Shown here piece by piece: positions 54,625 to 63,428 of a stretch of 64,000 nt of DNA. The position numbers and the translations under genes are program-made. The stretch's first letter is position 1, and every line of letters begins with the position of its first letter. The notes beneath the pieces were generated by a model. It was not told the DNA's origin, searched no databases, and worked only from the letters and a program-made list of their open reading frames with translations. The stretch spans positions 833,518 to 897,517 of the forward strand of contig NZ_QBKH01000002.1 in NCBI RefSeq assembly GCF_003054045.1, given 5' to 3'. The stretch comes from Sphingobacterium faecium. Lineage in GTDB: Bacteria; Bacteroidota; Bacteroidia; Sphingobacteriales; Sphingobacteriaceae.

Positions 54625-56367
54625 ATGAAGAAGTTGCACAATACAACAGTGAAGAAATATACATTAGCAACCTTGTTATTGGGTGCTGGAATGCACTCCT
54701 TTGCACAAGAAACACCAAAAAAAGTTGATCCTGCTACACCAGTGACAATCGATTCTTTTGATGTCGTACGTGATTATAAACCTATTCTTGCAGATGCGGT
54801 AAAAATCCGTCGTAGTCCTGATATGACCAATAAAAGAGAATATCAGCCTAAGTTGAACTATAACAATATAACAGATAAAAAACTGGATATCAATACCGGA
54901 TTGCGCGAGTTGAACGTGAAAGAATTGCCTTTCTCGCAACTAGCGGATCAAACCAGTAACTATGTGAAATTTGGCGTAGGTAATTATAACACGATTCTAG
55001 GTGAAGCATATTTAGCGGTTGATAAGTTTGAAAATACACGTTTTGGATTATTTGCCAAGCATTTGAACCAAAAAGGAAGTATTGAAGGTCAAAAGTTTGC
55101 AACACAAGATATCGGTATTTTCGGACGCCGTGTTTATGAGCCTTTTACAGTAAATGGTACTTTAGGCTACAACCGTTATTCAACGAACTTCTATGGACAG
55201 GTCTTCGATCAAAGTTCAAATCTAATCAATACAACTCCAGAAGCACAAGCTTTTAATGATATCTATTTTAATGGTGAGCTGACCAGTAATACTGATGTGG
55301 ATAAAGAAGGAGCAGTAAGTTACTCGGCAAAAGCAGATGCTTACCTATTTAAAGATAAGTACAATGCAAAAGAGAATTCATTTGCACTGTCGGGTTATCT
55401 GAATAAAAAGATCAACACCTTTAATGTTGGAGCAAATTTAAGCGCAAGCTTTAATTCTGTTGAGGACGTTGAGGTATCGACAAAAAACCATGTGGCATCC
55501 ATTAATCCGTATATTAAATTCAAAGGCGATAATTATAATGTGACTCTAGGAGCTAATCTCGTGTCGGAGTTTGGTGATAGTAGCGGGTTTAATGTATTCC
55601 CAACAGTAGAAGCTGATTTTGCTGTAGTACCAGAATATGTGTACTTATTTGCAGGAGCAAACGGTGGAGTTAAACAAGGATCATTACGTGGTTTTGCAAA
55701 AGAAAATCCTTACCTGAATAGCAATATTGAAGTGCGTAATACCTTAGAAAAATTAAATATTTATGCAGGTCTAAAAGGTAATGCAGGTGCAAATTTTGGC
55801 TATAAAGTAAAAGCATTTTACAAACAGATCGAAGGACTTCCTTTATTTATCAATAGTAGAGAGGAATTGGGAGAAGGATTTGTTCCATATAAATTTGATG
55901 TTATTTACGATGGCTATTCCAGTAAGGCAACTCACTTTGGTATAGAGGGGGAGATGAATGTTCGTGTTTCACAATTGGTTAACTTAGGAGGTAAGATCAA
56001 TATTGATGATTACAAAGTAAAAGATGATCCATATGGTGAGGCTTGGTCATTGCCGAAATTTCGTTTCTTAGCCAATGCAAGATTTAATATTTCGGATAAA
56101 TTCTTTGTAGATGCCGAGTTATCAACGCAAGGACAAACATCTGCTTTAGCGTACACGTATACAAGTGCTACGGTACGTTCTGAAAATCCATCTAAAGTGA
56201 CGATACCTTCTTTTGCAGATTTTAATGCTGGTGCCGAATACCGGATTAAGAAACAATTAGGCGTATTTGTAAAAGCAAATAATATCTTTGGAACCGAGTA
56301 CGAGCGTTATCAATACTACCCACGTCTAGGTTTTAATATAATTGGTGGTATAAACTTTTCTTTTTAA
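54625..56367 (+). CDS. Outer-membrane beta-barrel protein (TonB-receptor-barrel-like)
   Basis: A 580-residue protein with a signal peptide (cut near HSFAQ-ETP). Alternating strand patterns run from about residue 110 to the end, and the last residues IIGGINFSF end in Phe, the usual C-terminal barrel signature. The N-terminal part lacks a recognisable plug or TonB box, though IDSFDVVRDYKPILADAVKI is conserved-looking. It is paired with the upstream TPR protein, and ExbB-ExbD-TonB genes follow, which suggests an energised outer-membrane machine. Confidence 0.75.
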   Translation: MKKLHNTTVKKYTLATLLLGAGMHSFAQETPKKVDPATPVTIDSFDVVRDYKPILADAVKIRRSPDMTNKREYQPKLNYNNITDKKLDINTGLRELNVKELPFSQLADQTSNYVKFGVGNYNTILGEAYLAVDKFENTRFGLFAKHLNQKGSIEGQKFATQDIGIFGRRVYEPFTVNGTLGYNRYSTNFYGQVFDQSSNLINTTPEAQAFNDIYFNGELTSNTDVDKEGAVSYSAKADAYLFKDKYNAKENSFALSGYLNKKINTFNVGANLSASFNSVEDVEVSTKNHVASINPYIKFKGDNYNVTLGANLVSEFGDSSGFNVFPTVEADFAVVPEYVYLFAGANGGVKQGSLRGFAKENPYLNSNIEVRNTLEKLNIYAGLKGNAGANFGYKVKAFYKQIEGLPLFINSREELGEGFVPYKFDVIYDGYSSKATHFGIEGEMNVRVSQLVNLGGKINIDDYKVKDDPYGEAWSLPKFRFLANARFNISDKFFVDAELSTQGQTSALAYTYTSATVRSENPSKVTIPSFADFNAGAEYRIKKQLGVFVKANNIFGTEYERYQYYPRLGFNIIGGINFSF

Positions 56368-56410
56368 TACAAGAAGATTATAACTTTGCGTTAGCAAATA
56401 AGGAACAAGA

Positions 56411-57592
56411 ATGAATTTAGGTAAAAACATCAATAATCTATTAAAGCGTTACTCAGAAGTTTACGTTAAGGGCTTGGGGGTGTTCAAAAGAAAACATTCT
56501 GCAGCTCAGTTAGATAAACAACGCGATCTGTTTTTACCACCTATTTCTTATGTGGAATTTGATTCTACAGCAGAAAATGGGTTTAACTTTATTCATTATA
56601 TTCAGCAACAGCAAAATTTAAACCTGGATGCGGCCACGCAAGTATTGCAAGATGCTGTGGCGGATTTAAAAGATCAGCTCATCCAAAATGGACAAGCGAA
56701 ACTGGAAGACTTAGGTCATATCGTGAGTTATGGTTCCAGTTTAGTTTTTAAACCATTGGACTTATCGGGGTTTAATTTTGAACCGATAAAACATGTTGTT
56801 GTTCCAGAAATAGAAACTGTAATTCCAGACCGTGAATTGGAGGAAATTATTCCTTTGATTCCTGTCGAAGAGCAGGAAAGTGTTGAAGATGAGCTTGAAG
56901 AGGATAAAGAGGTAGATACCGTAGAAGTAGAAGAAGAGATTGTTACTGAAGAAGTAGAGCCAATTCAACCGGATCCAGTTGTCGAACCGGTGGAAATAGA
57001 ACCTGTTGTCTTTACTCACGAACAAACCGTGGAGCAAGAGCCCGTAGTGTTGTATGAAGAAAGAACGACACAGTCCAATACGATGTGGTATTATATTTCT
57101 GCCGCAATCATTATTGTCGTATCTGTCATCGTAGCTTTCATGCTCAATCCAATTTTAAAAGATCAACTGTTTGGAAAGAAGCCGGCAACAGCACCGGTCG
57201 TCGTTCCCGCACCAGTGGATACACTACCTAAAATCGATAGTACACAATTGAAGCAAGATTCAACTGCAATAGTTGATTCTTTAAAAGTGGATACAGCAGC
57301 ACTTCAAACAACACTAAAGGAAACGGTAGTTGTAAAAGAATCAGTACCTGTAGCACAGCCCAATTATCAACTGGTTATTGCCACGCCACCAACAATGAAA
57401 TTGGCAGAAGAGGAAGTGCATAGGTTGCGTAAAAAAGGATATCAAACTGTGCGGGCAGTTGATAGCAAATTTAAAAGAAATAAAAAACGTGTGATTTGGG
57501 ATACCTACATGACAAAAGAAGAAGCCGATCGGGACCAGGCAACTGTCGCGAAGACTTTTTCAGGAGCATGGGTTGAAAAAATATCGAAATAG
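56411..57592 (+). CDS. CCDC81-like HU-domain / SPOR membrane protein
   Basis: A 393-residue protein with an unusual domain order. Residues 1-125 match the prokaryotic CCDC81-like HU fold (VYVKGLGVFKRKHSAAQLDK, NGQAKLEDLGHIVSYGSSLV). An acidic Glu/Val-rich linker follows (about 145-215), then one membrane helix (WYYISAAIIIVVSVIVAFML near 229-248) and a C-terminal SPOR-like domain (YQLVIATPPTMKLAEEEVHR to the end) that would bind denuded peptidoglycan. It could link a cytoplasmic partner or DNA to the cell wall at division sites. Confidence 0.8.
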   Translation: MNLGKNINNLLKRYSEVYVKGLGVFKRKHSAAQLDKQRDLFLPPISYVEFDSTAENGFNFIHYIQQQQNLNLDAATQVLQDAVADLKDQLIQNGQAKLEDLGHIVSYGSSLVFKPLDLSGFNFEPIKHVVVPEIETVIPDRELEEIIPLIPVEEQESVEDELEEDKEVDTVEVEEEIVTEEVEPIQPDPVVEPVEIEPVVFTHEQTVEQEPVVLYEERTTQSNTMWYYISAAIIIVVSVIVAFMLNPILKDQLFGKKPATAPVVVPAPVDTLPKIDSTQLKQDSTAIVDSLKVDTAALQTTLKETVVVKESVPVAQPNYQLVIATPPTMKLAEEEVHRLRKKGYQTVRAVDSKFKRNKKRVIWDTYMTKEEADRDQATVAKTFSGAWVEKISK

Positions 57593-57626
57593 TCTAATAT
57601 AAACAATTTTAAAATTATACATTATT

Positions 57627-58328
57627 ATGTCATTGATTCAGAGCGACAGCAATCTTTTGGACACCATTAATCACGCTGCACAACAGGCAGTACCTGTAGT
57701 AAGAGACGAGAATTTGAGCTTAATTCAAATGATGATGAAGGGGGGATGGATTATGGTTCCCATTTTATTATTGTTGTTTATTGGTTTAATTATCTTTTTT
57801 GAACGTTTCCTGACTATTCGTAAAGCGGCAAAATATGATGTTTCATTAATGTCACAAGTAAAAGCAAGTGTGTTATCAGGAAAATTGGATGCAGCTTTAG
57901 CCGTTTGCCGTTCTAGCCATTCTGCATTAGGGCGTATGTTACAAAAAGGATTACTACGTGTAGGACGTCCCATCAAAGATATTGAAGGCGCTATTGAAAA
58001 CGTAGGTAAGCTTGAAGTGGCCAAATTGGAAAAGAACATTAATATTCTAGGAATCATCGCTGGTATTGCACCGATGCTTGGTTTCGTCGGAACTATTTTT
58101 GGGGTTATTACGATTTTCCATGAAGTGGAGATGGCTGGTGGTATTGATATCGGTTCGGTATCTGGTGGTCTTTATGTGAAAATGGTTGCTTCGGCTTCAG
58201 GTTTGACGGTTGGTATCTTAGCTTACATTGGTTATCATATCTTAAATATGATGGTGGAACGTTTGATCTTACGTATGGAAACGGATGCAGTAGAATTTAT
58301 TGATTTATTAGATGAACCTGGCGTATAA
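57627..58328 (+). CDS. exbB: MotA/TolQ/ExbB proton channel protein
   Basis: A 233-residue membrane protein with three helices. GGWIMVPILLLLFIGLIIFF is helix 1; IAGIAPMLGFVGTIFGVITI and VASASGLTVGILAYIGYHIL are the pore helices with the conserved Thr/Gly pattern of ExbB/TolQ. It forms the pentameric proton channel with the next gene product and drives TonB. Gene order ExbB, ExbD, TonB is kept. Confidence 0.9.
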   Translation: MSLIQSDSNLLDTINHAAQQAVPVVRDENLSLIQMMMKGGWIMVPILLLLFIGLIIFFERFLTIRKAAKYDVSLMSQVKASVLSGKLDAALAVCRSSHSALGRMLQKGLLRVGRPIKDIEGAIENVGKLEVAKLEKNINILGIIAGIAPMLGFVGTIFGVITIFHEVEMAGGIDIGSVSGGLYVKMVASASGLTVGILAYIGYHILNMMVERLILRMETDAVEFIDLLDEPGV

Positions 58329-58371
58329 TCGCAGGATCGTATGACTAATTCATCAATTAAAATTTATTAAA

Positions 58372-58779
58372 ATGAATCTAAGAAGTAGAAAAAATAAACC
58401 AGCAGCAGAAGTACATACATCTGCATTGAATGACATCATGTTCTTTCTGATGTTGTTCTTTTTGTTGGCATCTGCTGTCTCCAATCCGCAAGTAGTGAAG
58501 TTATTACTTCCAAAATCTAGCGCAGGAGAGCAGTCGGTATCGAAAAAAACATTGACGGTTTCCATTACATCGGATCTAGCTTATCATGTTGAAAAGGCGG
58601 TTGTGCCCTATGAAGCATTAGAAGCTGCAATCCAATCACAGATGAAAACGGGAGAAGAGCTGACTATTATGATGTATGTTGACAATAGTGTACCTATTCA
58701 GAATGTCATTTCTGTAATGGATATTGCCAACCGCTTAAAGATAAAAGTTGTTTTGGCGACAGAACAAAAGAAAGATTAA
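58372..58779 (+). CDS. exbD: Biopolymer transport protein ExbD/TolR
   Basis: A 135-residue protein with one N-terminal helix. LNDIMFFLMLFFLLASAVSN contains the proton-accepting Asp of ExbD at the helix start; the periplasmic rest is the ExbD/TolR domain. Its short length suits the family. It partners ExbB, 43 bases upstream. Confidence 0.88.
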   Translation: MNLRSRKNKPAAEVHTSALNDIMFFLMLFFLLASAVSNPQVVKLLLPKSSAGEQSVSKKTLTVSITSDLAYHVEKAVVPYEALEAAIQSQMKTGEELTIMMYVDNSVPIQNVISVMDIANRLKIKVVLATEQKKD

Positions 58780-58840
58780 AGAACATTAAACCTTTGAACA
58801 GGTTGAAGTCTAATTTTTAAAGAAATAGGAGATATAATAC

Positions 58841-59668
58841 ATGGCTTACCATCTTCAACATGAGGAAAATAACTTCCCAAAAGCATTAGGGATTTCTACT
58901 GCTATTATGGGAATTTTGGTATTGATAGGTTTCTTTGTCATTTTTGGCACTAAGACACCTGATGAATACGGTATGGGTGGCATGATTGTCAATTATGGTA
59001 CAGCAGAAGAAGGCATGGGCGATGATTACATGAGTGTGGAAGAACCATCGGTAGATCCCAATGCTAATAATGTAAAACCTGATCGCGTCGTTCCAGAAGA
59101 GATTCCGACACCGACTCCCTCACAGCAAGTTGCAGATAAAGCTGTAGTGACGCAAGATGTAGAAGATGCACCTGCAGTGACCAAATCTTCAAAACCAGTC
59201 AAAACAGTAGCTCCTGAAACTACCAAAGAAGTCAAGGATAGTAAACCTACTGTTAACTCAAATGCGCTTTATAAAGGTAAAAAGAATAATGGTACAGGTT
59301 CTGGTGACGGGACAGGTTCGGTACCTGGCAATCAAGGGAGTAAATTGGGAGATCCTTTAGCGAGTAATTATGGTGAAGGTGGCTCTGGCAACGGTAATAT
59401 GATGCTTTCGATTGAAAACCGAAGCTTTACACAGCGACCTCAGATTGATGACAATGGACAGCAGGCAGGAAAGGTAGCAGTAGAGTTCCGTGTTAACCAA
59501 TCTGGAGTGATCATCTATGCACGTGCTGGTGTAAAGGGGACAACGATTACGGATCCAAGTTTATTGGAAAAATGTGAAAGAGCTGTTCGTGGAGCTCGAT
59601 TGAATCAATTGGCAAATGCACCTGACTCTCAAACAGGTAGAATTGTATTCAATTTTAAGTTAAGATAA
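58841..59668 (+). CDS. TonB-family energy transducer
   Basis: A 275-residue protein with an N-terminal membrane helix (ISTAIMGILVLIGFFVIFG, about residues 19-37), a Pro/Lys/Glu-rich periplasmic spacer, a Gly-rich stretch (GTGSGDGTGSVPG) and a C-terminal AgaTonB-like domain (VAVEFRVNQSGVIIYARAGV to the end). It transmits proton-motive force from ExbBD to an outer-membrane protein, possibly the barrel encoded in the same operon. Confidence 0.83.
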   Translation: MAYHLQHEENNFPKALGISTAIMGILVLIGFFVIFGTKTPDEYGMGGMIVNYGTAEEGMGDDYMSVEEPSVDPNANNVKPDRVVPEEIPTPTPSQQVADKAVVTQDVEDAPAVTKSSKPVKTVAPETTKEVKDSKPTVNSNALYKGKKNNGTGSGDGTGSVPGNQGSKLGDPLASNYGEGGSGNGNMMLSIENRSFTQRPQIDDNGQQAGKVAVEFRVNQSGVIIYARAGVKGTTITDPSLLEKCERAVRGARLNQLANAPDSQTGRIVFNFKLR

Positions 59669-59680
59669 AATTTATTGTCA

Positions 59681-60979
59681 ATGCAAAATTATAATGAGGT
59701 AATCGAGTATTTATATGCTCGATTACCTATGTTTACCCGTGATGGGGCTTCGGCATATAAAAAGGATTTAGATAATACTTTAGCACTGCTTGATGCTTTG
59801 GGCAATCCACAGCATAAATTCAAGTCTATCCATATTGCAGGAACTAACGGAAAGGGATCCTCATCCCATATGCTAGCTTCAATTTTTGCAGAAGCAGGGT
59901 ATAAAACAGCCCTGTATACCTCCCCACATTTATTGGATTTTAGGGAACGTATCCGTATTAACGGGCAAATGGTTGACGAACAATTTGTGATCGATTTTGT
60001 CCATAACCAGCAGGCATTAATCGAAGAGATCCAACCGTCGTTTTTTGAAGTAACGGTGGCTATGGCATTTGATTATTTTGCGAAAATGCAAGTGGATATC
60101 GCAATTATCGAAGTGGGTTTGGGTGGACGATTAGATTCCACCAATGTGATCCAGCCCTTAATCTCCCTGATTACCAATATCGGATTTGACCATATGAATA
60201 TGCTTGGAAACACCCTTTCAGAAATTGCATTTGAAAAAGCAGGTATAATCAAATATGACACTCCGGTTGTGGTTTCTGAATACAATGAAGCGACGGCTCC
60301 GGTATTTGTAAAAAAAGCTGAACAGGAACACGCATCGCTTGAGTTTGCTTCTGAAAAACTGCAATCAAGCATAAAAGCTTTCAATGAAGACTATTTGCAG
60401 ATTGATGTGGTCAACCTAGAAGGTCATACAGAACAGTACGAATTGGATTTAAAAGGAAGTTATCAATCGAAAAATATCTTAGGTGTTTTGCAGATCGTTG
60501 ATCACATGCGTAAGTTAGGGTATGATCTGCCACTTGCATCCGTTAAAAATGGTTTGAGAAAAGTACAATCCTTTACTGGACTTCAAGGACGCTGGCAAAC
60601 ACTTTCAAAAGATCCATTTGTCATCTGTGATACGGGACATAATGAAGATGGAATCAGGGAAGTTTTAAAGAATCTGGCCAATACAAGCTTTAGACAGTTG
60701 CATTTTGTGATAGGAGCAATGAAGGATAAGGATTTGGGGCATATGTTGCCACTTTTACCAAAAGATGCGATTTATTATTTTAGTAACCCCAATATGCCAA
60801 GAGCAATGCCCTCCGTGGAACTGGCAGCGGAAGCACATCAATTGGGATTAAAAGGTAATGCTTATGGTCCGGTAGTGAAGGCTTTTGAAGCTGCTAAGGA
60901 GCACTATCAACATGGAGATTTAATCTTTGTTGGCGGAAGTAATTTTGTAGTGTCCGAAGTACTCTTACAGCTCAAATAG
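59681..60979 (+). CDS. folC: Folylpolyglutamate / dihydrofolate synthase
   Basis: About 432 residues, Mur-ligase-like. P-loop HIAGTNGKGSSSHML, YTSPHLLDFRERIRINGQ, IIEVGLGGRLDSTNVI and NIGFDHMNMLG define FolC, which adds Glu to dihydropteroate and folates. I start at the ATG at 59681; a TTG two codons earlier also opens the frame. It follows tonB by 12 bases and is the last gene of the envelope operon. Confidence 0.93.
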   Translation: MQNYNEVIEYLYARLPMFTRDGASAYKKDLDNTLALLDALGNPQHKFKSIHIAGTNGKGSSSHMLASIFAEAGYKTALYTSPHLLDFRERIRINGQMVDEQFVIDFVHNQQALIEEIQPSFFEVTVAMAFDYFAKMQVDIAIIEVGLGGRLDSTNVIQPLISLITNIGFDHMNMLGNTLSEIAFEKAGIIKYDTPVVVSEYNEATAPVFVKKAEQEHASLEFASEKLQSSIKAFNEDYLQIDVVNLEGHTEQYELDLKGSYQSKNILGVLQIVDHMRKLGYDLPLASVKNGLRKVQSFTGLQGRWQTLSKDPFVICDTGHNEDGIREVLKNLANTSFRQLHFVIGAMKDKDLGHMLPLLPKDAIYYFSNPNMPRAMPSVELAAEAHQLGLKGNAYGPVVKAFEAAKEHYQHGDLIFVGGSNFVVSEVLLQLK

Positions 60980-61037
60980 TGATCTAAAAGTTTCTATACA
61001 AAGGGATTTAATGTTTCCTATATTCAAATATTAAAAA

Positions 61038-61080
61038 ATACAAAAGGCTATCCATCATCAGATTCGATAGCCTTTTGTAT
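61038..61080. terminator. Bidirectional terminator between folC and the asparaginase gene
   Basis: ATACAAAAGGCTATC / GATAGCCTTTTGTAT: perfect 15-bp arms around a 13-base loop, between convergent genes. Confidence 0.75.
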
Positions 61081-61168
61081 ATCATATCTTACTTCCTCAC
61101 AGTACATTTTCGACATTCTACGAATGACATGCTGGAATAGAAGCTAGGATCAATTTTACAGGCAATGA

Positions 61169-62188
61169 CTAGTCATTGATCGTCAATTCGCCTCTGATAT
61201 TTTTTTCAACCCAATAAGCAACTTCTTTTTGGTCTTCAAGCTCTCCTTGAAGATACATCAGCTTCGTTACAGCAGCTTCAAATGTCATATCGTATCCATT
61301 GAGCACGCCAATAGCTTTTAATCCTGTGCTGGTCTCATATCTACCCAATTCGACCGAACCTACTTTACATTGCGATATATTCAGAATGTTTTTACCATTA
61401 TCTATCGCTTCTTTTAATAGATCCAAGAACCATTGATCTGTCGTGGTATTGCCCGAACCGAAAGTTTCCATCACAATGGAGCGAACATCGGAATTGAGAA
61501 CAGCTTTAATTGTACTTGGGCTTATTCCTGGGAAAAGTTTTAATACCGCTACCCGATCATCTAATTTTGTGTGCAAAATAAACTCTTTACCACTGTTGTT
61601 TAAGAGTGCATCTTGGTTATATTGTAAATGTATCCCAGCCTCTACAAGAACAGGATAGTTGGGCGATCGGAATGCCTCAAATTTGGCTGAATTATATTTA
61701 AAAGATCGGTTTCCTCTAAATAATTTATTATCAAATAAAATGCAGACTTCCTGGATCATGGATATACCAAAATGTTTAGTAGAGGCGATTTCCAAGGCTG
61801 TCATCATATTCTCCCGTGCATCGGTACGAATCTCTCCAATAGGCAATTGGGATCCCGATAAAATAACAGGCTTTTGTAATCCTTCTAACATAAAACTAAG
61901 CACCGATGCTGAAAATGACATCGTATCTGATCCATGTAAAATTACAAAACCATCATATTCATCGTAATTATCTTTAATGATTTGCGCCATTTCAATCCAT
62001 ATTTCAGGCTTCATATTAGAAGAATCGATAATCGGATTAAATGAATGTACCGTCAATTTATAGTCTAAACGACTCAAATCCGGAAGATTACGTTTGATCA
62101 ATTCAAAGTCGAAAGGGACGAAGGTTCCGGTTTCGTCTTTGACCATTCCAATGGTTCCACCTGTGTATATGATAAATATGTTATGCAT
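61169..62188 (-). CDS. Type I asparaginase
   Basis: A 339-residue cytoplasmic L-asparaginase (AnsA class). IFIIYTGGTIGMVKDETG carries the first catalytic Thr, and FVILHGSDTMSFSASVLSFM the second Thr-Asp pair; PVILSGSQLPIGEIRTDARE has the catalytic Lys-region equivalents. No signal peptide is seen. It hydrolyses Asn to Asp and ammonia. It lies 8 bases downstream of tatD. Confidence 0.92.
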   Translation of the reverse strand: MHNIFIIYTGGTIGMVKDETGTFVPFDFELIKRNLPDLSRLDYKLTVHSFNPIIDSSNMKPEIWIEMAQIIKDNYDEYDGFVILHGSDTMSFSASVLSFMLEGLQKPVILSGSQLPIGEIRTDARENMMTALEIASTKHFGISMIQEVCILFDNKLFRGNRSFKYNSAKFEAFRSPNYPVLVEAGIHLQYNQDALLNNSGKEFILHTKLDDRVAVLKLFPGISPSTIKAVLNSDVRSIVMETFGSGNTTTDQWFLDLLKEAIDNGKNILNISQCKVGSVELGRYETSTGLKAIGVLNGYDMTFEAAVTKLMYLQGELEDQKEVAYWVEKNIRGELTIND

Positions 62189-62196
62189 GATATGAT

Positions 62197-62964
62197 TTAG
62201 ATTCCAAATATTCTTTTTGAGTTTTCAGTTGTTATTGCTGCCACATCTGCTATTGATACCTCTTTTAGGTCTGCAATTTTCTGTGCGATGTAGTACAAGT
62301 AGCTGCTTTCATTTTGCTTTCCTCTAAAGGGAACAGGTGCCAGATATGGTGCATCTGTTTCTAAAACGATATGTTTCAGATCAATTTGTTTAACCACTTC
62401 ATCCAGCCCTGCTTTTTTGAAGGTAACCACTCCACCTATTCCCAATGCAAATCCGAGATCAATAGCCTGTTGTGCTTGAGCAAAGTTACCTGTGAAACAA
62501 TGTAAGACACCGAAAAGCTTCTGATCTTTCAACTCCTCCAACAATTCAAATAGTTCGTCAAAAGCTTCACGGCAATGAATATCTATAGGTAAATGGAGGT
62601 CTTTAGCCCATTGCACCTGTTGGCGGAAGGCATCCTTTTGAATTTCTAAGGTCGATTTGTCCCAGTAGAGATCAAGACCAATTTCCCCAATGGCGTAGAC
62701 TTGATGCTGTTGCAATGCGGTATAGATCTGCGCTAATTCCTCCTGATAGTTTTCTTTTACATCGCATGGATGTAGACCGAGCATTGGAAAACAATTTGCA
62801 GGATAAGCATCTACAGTCTTCATCACGGCAGAAATAGATGCGCTATTCACATTAGGAAGAAATAAGCGCTGTATGTCTTTATCAAAACAACGTTGCATCT
62901 GTTCTGCTAATGTATGGCTATCGACGTGGTAGTATATATGGGTATGGGTATCTGTTAATAACAT
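62197..62964 (-). CDS. TatD-family metal-dependent hydrolase
   Basis: A 255-residue TIM-barrel hydrolase: LLTDTHTHIYYHVDSHTLAE (metal-binding HxH), AIGEIGLDLYWDKS (Glu ligand), PIDIHCREAFDELF, VLHCFTGNFAQAQQAI and VLETDAPYLAP (Asp ligand). Family members act as 3'-5' exonucleases or D-aminoacyl-tRNA deacylase-like enzymes. First gene of a two-gene leftward operon with the asparaginase gene. Confidence 0.92.
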   Translation of the reverse strand: MLLTDTHTHIYYHVDSHTLAEQMQRCFDKDIQRLFLPNVNSASISAVMKTVDAYPANCFPMLGLHPCDVKENYQEELAQIYTALQQHQVYAIGEIGLDLYWDKSTLEIQKDAFRQQVQWAKDLHLPIDIHCREAFDELFELLEELKDQKLFGVLHCFTGNFAQAQQAIDLGFALGIGGVVTFKKAGLDEVVKQIDLKHIVLETDAPYLAPVPFRGKQNESSYLYYIAQKIADLKEVSIADVAAITTENSKRIFGI

Positions 62965-63428
62965 GGATTATAGTTATAGCGACGGTAAAAATAAAAGATT
63001 AGGTTGATATGACCTAATCTGATAAAAGTTAGCCATTATCATCATGATGTAAATATGTTCAATGCATTGAAAATTAATAAGTAATAGGGATGTTTTGTTG
63101 CGAATATATATTAATTGCTCGCTGATTTTTCATTTTTTGCGAAAAATAAATAATACATCAATATTCTTTAATTAAGAATAGGAGTAAAGCCAAAAAATTC
63201 CATATGAATGAATATGTTTTGAATTTTTGTCATTTTATCAATAATTTTATGCTGGATAACAATAAAATCAATTTTTAGCTGATGTGTTTTACCGATTTTT
63301 ATATATCAGGTTAACGTGATATCGTTATTTAACTTTACGTTTTTATTAACAATTATTTATTTTCTTAAAGTAATGATTGTATATTTACGGTTAATTAGCA
63401 TAATTTCAATTAAACCCAATACCCAGTT
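62965..63428. other. AT-rich intergenic region before the ABC exporter
   Basis: No leader-peptide gene with a GG cleavage site is seen on either strand. A hairpin with AGATTAGGT / ACCTAATCT arms (62996-63004 and 63012-63020) is followed on the leftward strand by a T-rich stretch. It could be a leftward terminator or a dyad in the tatD upstream region. Confidence 0.45.

Noticed and set aside
63204..63278. 24-codon ATG frame upstream of the C39 exporter as a peptide precursor
   Set aside because: No double-glycine leader motif, ordinary AT-rich composition; likely chance.
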